Positions 8,780 through 16,594 of a stretch of 64,000 bases of DNA are shown here, piece by piece. The notes beneath the pieces are model-generated. The model was not told the DNA's origin. It ran no database searches and saw only the letters and a program-made list of their open reading frames with translations. The position numbers and the translations under genes were made by a program. Positions within the stretch are counted from its first letter, which is position 1. Every line of letters starts with the position of its first letter. Location: positions 2,914,001 through 2,978,000 of the forward strand of contig NZ_CP089301.1 of the NCBI RefSeq assembly GCF_021227995.1, read 5' to 3'. Source of the stretch: Novosphingobium kaempferiae (GTDB taxonomy: Bacteria > Pseudomonadota > Alphaproteobacteria > Sphingomonadales > Sphingomonadaceae).

Positions 8780-10138
8780 TCATCCCGCCTTCACGGTCGC
8801 CACCTCGCGGAACTGCGCATCGTCCTTCAGACGCCGCCCCATGCCCTTCGACGCCAGCCCGTAGAGCACCAGCCCGAGCGCGATCACCGGCAGACCCACG
8901 GTGGTCATCGATGCGCCGATCAGCGCCGGGTCGTGATAGATATGCTCGGTCGAGAAGGCGATCAGCAGCGGGCCCATGGTCGCGCCGAGCAGCGTGTTGG
9001 TCAGCCCGAGCATCGAGGTCGCGACGCCGCGCATGTTGCCGGGGACCAGTTCGGTGACGCTGGAGATCATCGTCGTCCCCAGCATCGGCATCACCGCGAT
9101 CGAGAGCACCACCATCGCCAGCCCCACCGGGAACGAAGGCGCAAAGGCCAGCAGCGTGCTCGGCAGCGCGAGGCAGCAGATCGCCATGAGCAGCCGCAGC
9201 TTCGCCCCCGGCTTCCCGCTGCGCGCCACCCGGTCGTTGACCCAGCCCGCCAGCAGCGCGCCCGTCCCGCCGCAGATCATCGCCGCCGTCCCCAGCCACC
9301 GGCCGACATCGACCGCGCTGCGATCGAAGGTGCGGATAAGGTACGTCGCGTTCCACCCCGCAAGACCATAGGTGTGCATCGTCGCCACCGCGAAGCCGAC
9401 GTAGAAGGGCAGGAACACGATCCAGTTGCGACGGAGATAGCGGAACGCCTCCGCAAAGCCGCCCGCACCACGCGGGGCCGGAGCGGAGCGGCGGACCGGT
9501 TCGCGATAGACCAGCATCAGCGCCGCGACGACGAGGCCGATCAGCCCGCAGATCGCGAAGACCACGCGCCACGGGGCAAGGCCGCCGAGCAGCGGCAGGT
9601 GGTCGAACACGCCGGTCGGCGCGGCGGCGAGCACCTGCGCGGTCAGGAACAGGCCGATGCCGGGAGCCACCGCCTGTCCCAGCAGGTAGACGCTGATCGG
9701 GCGGCCGCGCTGATGGGCGGGAAACATGTCCCCGATCATCGAGATCGCGCAGGGCGCCAGCGCCGCCTCGCCCAGCCCGACGAGCTGGCGCGCGGCGAAC
9801 AGTTCCCCGAAGCTGGACGCTTCCGCGCCGTAGAGCGTCGCAAGGCTCCACACCACGATGCCGAAGATCAGCAGCCGCTTGCGCGACACACGATCGGCCA
9901 GCAGGCCCAGTGGAATGCCCATGACGGCGTAGAAGATGCCGAACGACAGCCCCTGCAACAGACTGATCTGCAGGTCGGTGATGCCCAGCTCGGCACGGAC
10001 CGGCTGCACCACCAGCGTCAGGATGCCCCGATCGATCACCGAGATGATCGAGGCGATGCAGAACAGCACCAGGACGCCCCAGGATCGGCCCCGGGGCGGA
10101 TAGGGTGCAACCGCCGGGACGGCGGGATCGTCGGTCAT
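8780..10138 (-). CDS. MFS transporter, spinster-like
   Basis: A 452-residue inner-membrane protein with about 12 hydrophobic segments. The MFS loop 2-3 signature appears as GLLADRVSRKRLL, and the first helix ends ISVIDRGILTLVVQP as in spinster-type proteins (Asp-Arg in helix 1). Members move organic acids or lipophilic solutes by proton coupling. ATG 10138 is preferred over ATG 10144, because AAGGGA is 5-6 nt from the former but abuts the latter. It is divergent from the LysR gene, with a 28-bp inverted repeat between them, so LysR control is likely. It probably carries the island's substrate or an intermediate. Confidence 0.88.
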   Translation of the reverse strand: MTDDPAVPAVAPYPPRGRSWGVLVLFCIASIISVIDRGILTLVVQPVRAELGITDLQISLLQGLSFGIFYAVMGIPLGLLADRVSRKRLLIFGIVVWSLATLYGAEASSFGELFAARQLVGLGEAALAPCAISMIGDMFPAHQRGRPISVYLLGQAVAPGIGLFLTAQVLAAAPTGVFDHLPLLGGLAPWRVVFAICGLIGLVVAALMLVYREPVRRSAPAPRGAGGFAEAFRYLRRNWIVFLPFYVGFAVATMHTYGLAGWNATYLIRTFDRSAVDVGRWLGTAAMICGGTGALLAGWVNDRVARSGKPGAKLRLLMAICCLALPSTLLAFAPSFPVGLAMVVLSIAVMPMLGTTMISSVTELVPGNMRGVATSMLGLTNTLLGATMGPLLIAFSTEHIYHDPALIGASMTTVGLPVIALGLVLYGLASKGMGRRLKDDAQFREVATVKAG

Positions 10139-10157
10139 GGTCATCCCTTGCGTTCGT

Positions 10158-10185
10158 TCAAATGTTCCATCACCATGACATTTGA
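10158..10185. promoter_or_regulatory. Inverted repeat in the LysR / MFS divergent promoter
   Basis: TCAAATGT-N12-ACATTTGA, a perfect 8-bp palindrome with 12-nt spacer. It sits between the MFS start (10138, minus) and the LysR start (10224, plus), where LysR-type regulators usually bind (their sites are palindromes near the divergent promoter). Assignment to the adjacent LysR is inference. Confidence 0.5.
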
Positions 10186-10223
10186 TCCAGAACAGGAATA
10201 CCGGGTTGCGCCGTTCTATCGAC

Positions 10224-11147
10224 ATGCGGAGACTCGAGCAGTTCGTGGCGGTGGCGCGCACGGGCAGTCTCGGCAAGGCCGCGCAGGAAATGGGCATGAC
10301 CCAGCCGACGCTCACCCGCAACATGCGCGGGCTGGAGACGGACCTCGGCTCCCGTCTCTTCGCGCGCGGCCCCTCGGGCACGATGCTGACGCCTGCGGGC
10401 AGCCGCTTCCTGCCGCGCGCCGAGGAGCTGCTCAACAGCCTCGAGCGCGCGCTCAGCGAGATCGACGAGGAAGGCGCGCAGGCGACGTTGAAGCTCGGCA
10501 TATCGCCCAACTTCCACTTCGATCTCATCCCCGCAGCCATCAACCGCAACGTGCAGGAGAACCCGCTCCTGAATATCCACGTCATCTCCGCCACGCGAGA
10601 ACAGATCGTCGAGGATCTGCGCCGCAAGGAGATGGACCTCGGCTTCTGCCTGATCCCCAGCTTCTTCTACACGCGCAGCACCGAGCTGAACGAGATCGAG
10701 TTCGAGGCGGTGGGCGAGGAACTGATCCTGCCCTACGTGCGGCCGGACCATCCCTACGCCGCCGTCACCCGGCTGGAGGATACCGCCGGCATCCGCTGGG
10801 CGGTGCCGCACCAGCTTTCGGTCAGCTACCGGTTCGAGAGTTCGTTCTATCGCAACAAGCTGCCGGTGCCGCCGCAGTCGCTCAACGCCACCTCGCTCTC
10901 GCTGCTGCGCAGTTCCGCGCTGGAGAGCGACATGGCGGCGCTGCTGCCCGCCCGCTACGCCCGCGCCGACGTGGAGGCCGGGCGCCTTGCCGTGCTCGAC
11001 ATCGAGGCCATGCGCTTCGACTTCGTGTTCGGCTTCATGGAGCGGCGCGGCGTGCGCCCGAGCGCGGTATCCAGCCGGTTCAAGTCGCTGGTGCGCACGG
11101 TGCTGGGGCAGGATGGCACGGCGGTGCCGTCGCTGCCGAAGGGGTAA
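10224..11147 (+). CDS. LysR-family transcriptional regulator
   Basis: A 307-residue regulator. The N-terminal winged helix-turn-helix starts MRRLEQFVAVARTGSLGKAA, with MTQPTLTRNMRGLE as recognition region (about 1-60). A helical linker and a periplasmic-binding-protein-like effector domain follow. ATG 10224 gives the usual LysR N-terminus; a TTG at 10182 would lie inside the palindrome and is not preferred. It is divergent from the MFS gene and convergent with the cupin gene. By family behaviour it senses a pathway intermediate and controls the MFS gene and itself. Confidence 0.92.
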   Translation: MRRLEQFVAVARTGSLGKAAQEMGMTQPTLTRNMRGLETDLGSRLFARGPSGTMLTPAGSRFLPRAEELLNSLERALSEIDEEGAQATLKLGISPNFHFDLIPAAINRNVQENPLLNIHVISATREQIVEDLRRKEMDLGFCLIPSFFYTRSTELNEIEFEAVGEELILPYVRPDHPYAAVTRLEDTAGIRWAVPHQLSVSYRFESSFYRNKLPVPPQSLNATSLSLLRSSALESDMAALLPARYARADVEAGRLAVLDIEAMRFDFVFGFMERRGVRPSAVSSRFKSLVRTVLGQDGTAVPSLPKG

Positions 11148-11163
11148 CGCGACCGAATCCCCC

Positions 11164-11718
11164 CTACTTCCCCGGCTCGGGCGCCTTGCGCAGCGGCAGG
11201 GTCTTTTCCAAGTCGCCCAGCGTGATCTGAACGACGAGGCACACCTTGCGGCCCGTCTTCGCCTCGCAGCGGAAGCGGTGGCCCTTGCCGGCCCAGTTCT
11301 CCGCCAGAACCGCCTCGCCGGGGTTGAGGCGATAGGTCTTGCCATCGCCGGTGTCGACCAGCTGGTTGCCCTGCAGGTAGAGCAGGACATTGGTGTTGGT
11401 CGCATAGTGCCATTCGGACTGGAACCCGTCCGGCCAGTAGGCGATCACCACGCGGCGCACCTGCCGGTCGAACAGCACGTTCATGCCGTAGCTGCCCTGC
11501 GAGACGGGAACCTTCATCTCCTCGACATGGGTCATCCCGTCATCGGCGGAGAAGAGATGATACCAGCGCACCGGCTCCCCGAAATCGCCGAACAGGTTGT
11601 CCGCCGCCGCCGAGGCCGGAGGCGGCATCAAGGCCGCTCCCAGCGCCGTGCAGCACGCCAGCGCTGCGGGGACCGCGCGCCGCACGATCCCCCCCATCCG
11701 TTTCATGAGACCGTTCAT
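11164..11718 (-). CDS. Exported cupin-domain protein
   Basis: A 184-residue protein with an N-terminal signal peptide (hydrophobic VPAALACCTALGAALM, cleavage near ASAAA). A small beta-barrel cupin follows; the segment NTNVLLYLQGNQLVDTGDG and PGEAVLAENWAGKGHRF resemble the two cupin motifs, though the metal-binding histidines are sparse. ATG 11718 uses the A of the receptor's stop codon (TGATG), so it is coupled to the TonB receptor upstream. It probably acts in the periplasm as a binding or isomerising partner of the imported ligand. An internal ATG at 11706 is an alternative start. Confidence 0.75.
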   Translation of the reverse strand: MNGLMKRMGGIVRRAVPAALACCTALGAALMPPPASAAADNLFGDFGEPVRWYHLFSADDGMTHVEEMKVPVSQGSYGMNVLFDRQVRRVVIAYWPDGFQSEWHYATNTNVLLYLQGNQLVDTGDGKTYRLNPGEAVLAENWAGKGHRFRCEAKTGRKVCLVVQITLGDLEKTLPLRKAPEPGK

Positions 11719-14123
11719 CAGAAGTTGTACCGGAAACGCGCGCCGACCTGCCGCCCGGTGCGCAGGCCGACGAGGATGTCGTTGGTGTTGGACCGCAGCA
11801 CGTCCACGTTGCGCACGATGCTGGTGTAGGTCCGCTCGTTGGTGAGGTTGAGCACGAAGGCCTCCAGCCGAGCCCGGTCGGAAGAGAGGCCCGCGCGCAG
11901 GTTGACGAGGTGCGTGTCCGGCGTCCAGGCGAGGTTCGCCTCGGTCTCGTACATGCGGTTCTTGTAGATGTAGTCCGCACGCAGATACCACTGGTCGAGC
12001 AACCCGCCGAGGATCGGCGCGGGCAGGTCTGCGGTGTACTGCGCACCCGCCGTGGCGTTGACCGAGGGCACGCGCGGCAGGCTGTTGCCCGACACGTCCG
12101 AGCTGCCGGTGATCGAGACCGCGCAGGTCACGCAGACATAGTCGACGATCTCGCTGTAGTTGTAGCCGACGCCGCCGTTGAACGCGAGGTTGTCGGTCGC
12201 GCGCCAGTCGAGCTGGCCCTCGATGCCCGCAAGGCGCGTCTTACCTGCGTTGGCGGAGAAGGTCTGCACCTGCGTCTGGTTGCCCGAACCGCCCGCCGGG
12301 ACGACCGCGTTGACCGAGATGATCTGGTCGTTCCACGTCCCGTAATAGGCGCTGACGTCATAGCTGAGCGTGCCGAACAGGCGGCCCTTCACGCCCAGTT
12401 CCCACTGCTCCAGCTTCTCGGGCTTCACGGTGGTCTGCGCGCCGGTCTGCTCGAACGCGGCGTCCTGCACCGCCTGCGACGCGGTGGCGAGCGAGGCGTT
12501 GAAGGCGCCGGGGTTCATGCCCTTCGACCACGAACCGTAGACGGTGAGGTCGCGCGTCGGCTCAACGGTCAGGCTGACGCGCGGCAGGAAGTTCTTGTAG
12601 GTCGCCTTGAGCAGCGTGTCGGTCGGCTTGTCGTAGACGCGGCGACGCGAATAGATGTTGTCGATCTGGTAGCGGCCGTCGAAGCTGAGGTTGAATATGC
12701 CCAGCGTGTAACCGAGGCCGAAGAACCCGCTCCACGTCTTCGCCTGATTGATGACCGCGCCGGTCGAGACGCGATAGCCGGTGGGGTAGAGCGCGTTGGC
12801 GTTCGGCGTGCTGAGCGCCTGCGTGTAGTTCGCGCCGATGGTCCAGGTGAACGGGCCGCTGCCCGTCGAGGCGGCGCGCAGTTCGCCCGACCAGTCGTCG
12901 AACATGTATTCCACGTAGCTCTGGTAATCGATGTAGGGCCGCACGAGGTTCGCGTTGCTGCCGGTGAAGTTCGGATTGGCGACGCCGCGCGTATCCTCGA
13001 GGTCGAGGTCGTTGAGCGTGGCGTAGTGGTTCTGGTTCCACGAGGCGAGCGCCGAGATGCTCACCGGCGCGAAGGGCATGTCCCATGTCAGGCCGCCATG
13101 GACGTGATAGGCGCGGCGCTTCATGCCCGCCTCGGTCTGGAGCAGGTTGTCGAACAGCAGCGGCACGTTGGGGTTGTCGATGACCTGGCTGCGGAACAGC
13201 GGGTCCATGATGACGTTGCTGGCGGGCGTCAGCGTGGGGCTGCCCGGCAGCTTGCCGCAGACGTAGTTGAGCCCGCGACCGAGGCCCGCATCGCAGTTGT
13301 AGTCCTGCCGTGCGAACTTGCCGAGCGGGCCCGGGCCGTCATCGTCATGCCAGCCGAGACCGAAGACGCGGAACGTCAGGTTCTCGGTCGGCTTGGCGAT
13401 CAGGGTGACGGCAAGGCTGGTCGATTCCTGCTGGCCCAGCGTCTCCGACGAACCGCCGGGATTGTCGAAGTCGCCATCGGTGTAGAAGTGGCGCCCGCTC
13501 ACGCGGAACAGCAGCTTGTCCGGGATGATCGCGCCTTCGAGCGAGGCGACTACGTTGGTCCAGTTGTTCGACGCGATCTGTCCCTCGATCGAGCCGCCCA
13601 GTTCGTTGCCGGGATCCTTGGTGACGAGGTTGACCGCGCCTGCGAACGTCGCGCGGCCGAAGTAAGCGCTCTGCGGCCCCTTCAGCACCTCGACGCGGGC
13701 AAGGTCGCCGATGCCCTCGACGAAGCCGCCGGTCACCGGCGCGCCGTCGATGAAGACCGAGACGTTGCCGTTCGACGTCGGCGAGGAAGACGGCGTCATG
13801 CCGCGGATGATGATCTGCTGGTTCGAGCGGTCGGCGCGACCCGAGCCCGAGTTGGACAGGTACATGCTCGGCGTCACGTCGGCGACGTCGTTGAGGTTGG
13901 CGATGTTGCGCTTTTCCAGCGACGCGGAATCGAGCGCGGTAATCGCGATCGGCACGTCCTGCAGCGATTCCTCGCGCTTGCGGGCGGTGACGACGATGTC
14001 GCCGGGTAGGCTCTCCTGCGCCTGCGCTTCCTGCGCCAGCGCGGGCGCGGCGACGAGGCTCTGCCCGATGACGCCCGCCGCTGCCGTGGCGAGCAAAACC
14101 CTCAGATACGAAGTGCGGTCCAT
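11718..14123 (-). CDS. TonB-dependent receptor (complete)
   Basis: An 801-residue outer-membrane receptor: signal peptide ending near ALAQEAQA, TonB-box-like DIVVTARKREES, plug domain with VEVLKGPQSAYFGRATFAG, and a 22-strand-type barrel ending in GARFRYNF (aromatic last residue, as outer-membrane proteins need). An extracellular Cys pair (YNC...LNYVCGKL, near 13250-13300) matches that of the first receptor. The start ATG 14123 has AGGG about 7 nt upstream. It is coupled to the periplasmic cupin and lies downstream of a GPH-type MFS gene, so uptake through outer and inner membranes is encoded together. Ligand unknown. Confidence 0.95.
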   Translation of the reverse strand: MDRTSYLRVLLATAAAGVIGQSLVAAPALAQEAQAQESLPGDIVVTARKREESLQDVPIAITALDSASLEKRNIANLNDVADVTPSMYLSNSGSGRADRSNQQIIIRGMTPSSSPTSNGNVSVFIDGAPVTGGFVEGIGDLARVEVLKGPQSAYFGRATFAGAVNLVTKDPGNELGGSIEGQIASNNWTNVVASLEGAIIPDKLLFRVSGRHFYTDGDFDNPGGSSETLGQQESTSLAVTLIAKPTENLTFRVFGLGWHDDDGPGPLGKFARQDYNCDAGLGRGLNYVCGKLPGSPTLTPASNVIMDPLFRSQVIDNPNVPLLFDNLLQTEAGMKRRAYHVHGGLTWDMPFAPVSISALASWNQNHYATLNDLDLEDTRGVANPNFTGSNANLVRPYIDYQSYVEYMFDDWSGELRAASTGSGPFTWTIGANYTQALSTPNANALYPTGYRVSTGAVINQAKTWSGFFGLGYTLGIFNLSFDGRYQIDNIYSRRRVYDKPTDTLLKATYKNFLPRVSLTVEPTRDLTVYGSWSKGMNPGAFNASLATASQAVQDAAFEQTGAQTTVKPEKLEQWELGVKGRLFGTLSYDVSAYYGTWNDQIISVNAVVPAGGSGNQTQVQTFSANAGKTRLAGIEGQLDWRATDNLAFNGGVGYNYSEIVDYVCVTCAVSITGSSDVSGNSLPRVPSVNATAGAQYTADLPAPILGGLLDQWYLRADYIYKNRMYETEANLAWTPDTHLVNLRAGLSSDRARLEAFVLNLTNERTYTSIVRNVDVLRSNTNDILVGLRTGRQVGARFRYNF

Positions 14124-14130
14124 GCTTTTC

Positions 14131-14158
14131 CCTGTTCCTTGCCTTGTTGCGGAACAGG
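14131..14158 (-). promoter_or_regulatory. Leader hairpin / operator before the second TonB receptor
   Basis: CCTGTTCC-N12-GGAACAGG, perfect 8-bp arms with 12-nt spacer, lying 8 nt upstream of the start codon. The arm nearest the gene overlaps the AGGG ribosome site on the minus strand. In RNA it could fold and hide the ribosome site; in DNA it could be an operator. Its geometry equals that of 10158-10185. Confidence 0.4.
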
Positions 14159-14198
14159 AGACCCCAGCCGGACCGGGGCTTTAAGCAGGCAATCGCGG

Positions 14199-14221
14199 CT
14201 GTTCACTCTGCGATGAACCAG
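14199..14221 (-). promoter_or_regulatory. TGAACAG-type imperfect inverted repeat
   Basis: CTGTTCA-N8-TGAACCAG, about 75-98 nt upstream of the receptor start. On the minus strand it ends in TGAACAG, like the element at 2498-2516 upstream of the first receptor. It may be a shared regulatory site. Confidence 0.35.
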
Positions 14222-14253
14222 AGGGCGGCCCGTGGGTTTTCGCCACCCTGCGA

Positions 14254-15636
14254 TCAGATCGCGGCATCCTCGCGCGCCTTTTCCAGCGCCGCCGCGTCGA
14301 GGCGGTAGAACCAGATGAGCGTGGCCGCCGTCAGATTCGCGAGGATCGGCACGCCAACGAGCAGCACGTAGAGTGAGAGAACCGCGCTGTCGGGCTGGAC
14401 CACGATGGCCCCGCCCGTCGTCGGGATGTAGCCGCCGAACGCCAGGAAACCGCCGATCAGCGCGGGCGCGACGGCGAAGGCGATCTTCTCGACGATGGCG
14501 TAGACGCTGGCGAACATGCCCTCGCGGCGCAGGCCGGTGCGGTAGAAGTCGAACTGCATGGTGTCGGGCAGCATCGCGGTGCCCGCCAGCAGGATCCCGG
14601 CGCTGAACACGCCGCGCATGAACCCGCGCGTGGCGAGCGTCCAGGCGGTCTCCTCGATCCCCGGTATCAGCCAGGCGAGGTAGATCAGGCACTGCGCGAA
14701 GAGGCCGAGGATGTAGATCGGGCGCTTGCCCCAGCGGTTGATCGCCTTCACCCACAGCGCCAGCGATCCGGCGAGCGCGATGTTCTCGGCCACGCTGAAC
14801 CAGACCTGCCCGGTGTAGCCGACCTTGGCGACGTTGAGCAGGAACAGCAGCTGCGTGCTCGCCGTCGCCGCCTGCCCGAAAAGCAGGAACAGCTTGGCGG
14901 TCATCAGCAGCACGAAGGGGCGGTTGGAGAAGACCATGCGCACATGCGCGAGCGGACGGACCGGCGTGCCCGTTTCCACCCGCTCCTGCCGCCGCGCCTT
15001 GGCGGTGAACACGACGGTGAGCTGCGTGGTGCAGACGATCACCACCGCCAGCGTCAGGCCCATCACCGCATAGCCCCGCTCCCCGCGCCCGAACGCCGCG
15101 ATGAGCTGCGCGCCGCCCGCGACCGAGACGAGCTGCCCCACCGCGATGAAGAAGCTGCGCCAGGAGATCAGCCCGGTACGGGACGCGGCATCGTCGGTCA
15201 TCTCGGCGGGCATGGCGATGTAGGGGATGTTGAACAGCGAATAGCCGGTCGAATAGATCACCAGCAGCACCGCAAGGCTGACGATCAGACCGGTCCCGCT
15301 CGGCAGCAGCCACGGGTTGAAGATCAGCGCGAATGCGCCTGCGCCCATCAGGCTGCCCACGAACATGTAGGGCCGCCGTCGCCCCCAGCGCGATTTCGTG
15401 CGGTCGCTCGCCGCGCCGATCAGGATGTCGGCGACGATGTCGTAGAGCTTCGATCCCGTCAGCAGCATCCCCGCGATCGCGGGCGACAGGCCGAGCACCG
15501 TCGCCAGCATCGCCGGGAAATACATCGAGATCGGGTTGAGCATGCAAGACACGCCCACCGTCCCAATCCCGAAGGCGAGCGAGAGCGACAGCGGAAGTTC
15601 GGATTTGCGCGCGGGCGCGGGTCTGGTAGCGGCCAT
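14254..15636 (-). CDS. MFS transporter, GPH (glycoside-pentoside-hexuronide)-like
   Basis: A 460-residue inner-membrane protein of about 12 helices. Motifs seen are YDIVADILIGAASDRTKSRWGRRRPY, split here as the conserved D-x-x-x-D of helix 2 and the SDRT..RWGRRRP loop typical of MelB-like cation:sugar symporters. Members in sphingomonads often move glycosides or steroid-like compounds. ATG 15636 (MAATRPAPARK) gives the usual short N-terminus; a GTG at 15687 would add 17 residues. It is divergent from the hydrolase at 15779, with a sharp palindrome (15692-15708) between, and it is followed by the TonB receptor on the same strand. Confidence 0.88.
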   Translation of the reverse strand: MAATRPAPARKSELPLSLSLAFGIGTVGVSCMLNPISMYFPAMLATVLGLSPAIAGMLLTGSKLYDIVADILIGAASDRTKSRWGRRRPYMFVGSLMGAGAFALIFNPWLLPSGTGLIVSLAVLLVIYSTGYSLFNIPYIAMPAEMTDDAASRTGLISWRSFFIAVGQLVSVAGGAQLIAAFGRGERGYAVMGLTLAVVIVCTTQLTVVFTAKARRQERVETGTPVRPLAHVRMVFSNRPFVLLMTAKLFLLFGQAATASTQLLFLLNVAKVGYTGQVWFSVAENIALAGSLALWVKAINRWGKRPIYILGLFAQCLIYLAWLIPGIEETAWTLATRGFMRGVFSAGILLAGTAMLPDTMQFDFYRTGLRREGMFASVYAIVEKIAFAVAPALIGGFLAFGGYIPTTGGAIVVQPDSAVLSLYVLLVGVPILANLTAATLIWFYRLDAAALEKAREDAAI

Positions 15637-15691
15637 GTCGCCATGAAGTGCCGCATCGGCCTTCGACGCCAGCCCTCCCGGCAGCACTTAT

Positions 15692-15708
15692 CGACTGACG
15701 GTCAGTCG
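15692..15708. promoter_or_regulatory. Palindromic operator candidate (TetR-type geometry)
   Basis: CGACTGACGGTCAGTCG is a perfect palindrome of 8-bp arms around one G, in the 142-nt divergent promoter between the GPH transporter and hydrolase copy 3. Short, near-continuous palindromes of this kind are typical of TetR-family operators. No TetR gene is in the window. Confidence 0.45.
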
Positions 15709-15778
15709 CGATCCGATCCGTGACCATGGCCGGACCGCCCTGCTAGCCCGCACCTCGACACGGCAGGAGACCCGACAG

Positions 15779-16594
15779 GTGCAGATCATCCGCAGCTATA
15801 CGCAAGGCCGCTGGGGACAGGTGCATCTGCGGTCCTGCGGAGAGCAGCGCGCCGATGGTCCGCCGCCGCTACTGTGCATCCACTCCACCCCTGCCAGCGG
15901 CGCGATGTGGGACGCGATCCTGCCCCGCCTTGGCCGCGACCGGCTGGTGATCGCGCCCGACACGCCCGGCTACGGCATGAGCGACGCTCCGCCCGCACCC
16001 GTCTCGATCCGGGAGTACACCGAGGCCCTCGCCGCGCTCTGCGACGAACTCGGCCTCGTCCGCATCGACGTCGCGGGCTTCCACACCGGCTCGATCATCG
16101 CCACCGAACTGGCGAACCTGAGGCCCGATCTGGTCCGCCGCATCGTCGTCTTCGGCCTTGCCGCCTATGACGCCGACGCCCGCGCCCAGCGTCTCGCCCG
16201 TGTACGCGAGTTCTTTCCCGAGCCCGCCGCCGATCTCGTCCACATCGAGAAGCTCTGGGCCAAGCTCACCGAACTTGCGGACCCGCGCCTCCAGCCGGAG
16301 GAACGCCACCTCGCCATGGCCGAATCGCTGCGCACCGGGGCTCGGCTGCCGTGGGGCTTCATGGCGGTCTACGGCCACGACTTCATCGGCGCGATGGCGC
16401 GGGTGGCGCAGCCGGTGCTGGTGATGAACCCCGAGGACGACCTCTGGATCCTGACGCGCACGCACTGGCGCATCTACCCCGACGCCCGCCTCATCGAGAT
16501 GCCCGGCGTGAAGCATGGGGTGCTCAAGCTGGAAACCGACCGCGTGGAGGCCGAACTGCGCGCCTTCCTCATCCCGGAGTCGACATGCTGCTGA
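15779..16594 (+). CDS. Alpha/beta hydrolase with histidine at the nucleophile elbow (copy 3)
   Basis: A 271-residue alpha/beta-hydrolase-fold protein. IHSTPASG at about 34-41 takes the oxyanion-loop place, DTPGYGMSD follows, and the elbow is G100-F-H102-T-G104. Unlike copies 1 and 2, it keeps an acidic loop NPEDDLW and a C-terminal His (His246, in VKHGVLK), so a His-Asp-His set is possible. The start is GTG 15779, with AGGAG about 9 nt upstream. It overlaps the M24 gene by 10 nt. Closest to copy 4 within the window (both have GYG/GYG-SDAP, WGF..VY, PEDDLW). Confidence 0.82.
   Translation: MQIIRSYTQGRWGQVHLRSCGEQRADGPPPLLCIHSTPASGAMWDAILPRLGRDRLVIAPDTPGYGMSDAPPAPVSIREYTEALAALCDELGLVRIDVAGFHTGSIIATELANLRPDLVRRIVVFGLAAYDADARAQRLARVREFFPEPAADLVHIEKLWAKLTELADPRLQPEERHLAMAESLRTGARLPWGFMAVYGHDFIGAMARVAQPVLVMNPEDDLWILTRTHWRIYPDARLIEMPGVKHGVLKLETDRVEAELRAFLIPESTCC

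Noticed and set aside
8933..11230. 765-residue plus-strand frame
   Set aside because: It runs across the MFS gene in antisense and then the LysR gene out of frame. No domains.
11910..14009. 699-residue plus-strand frame
   Set aside because: Antisense to the complete TonB receptor 2; no family features.
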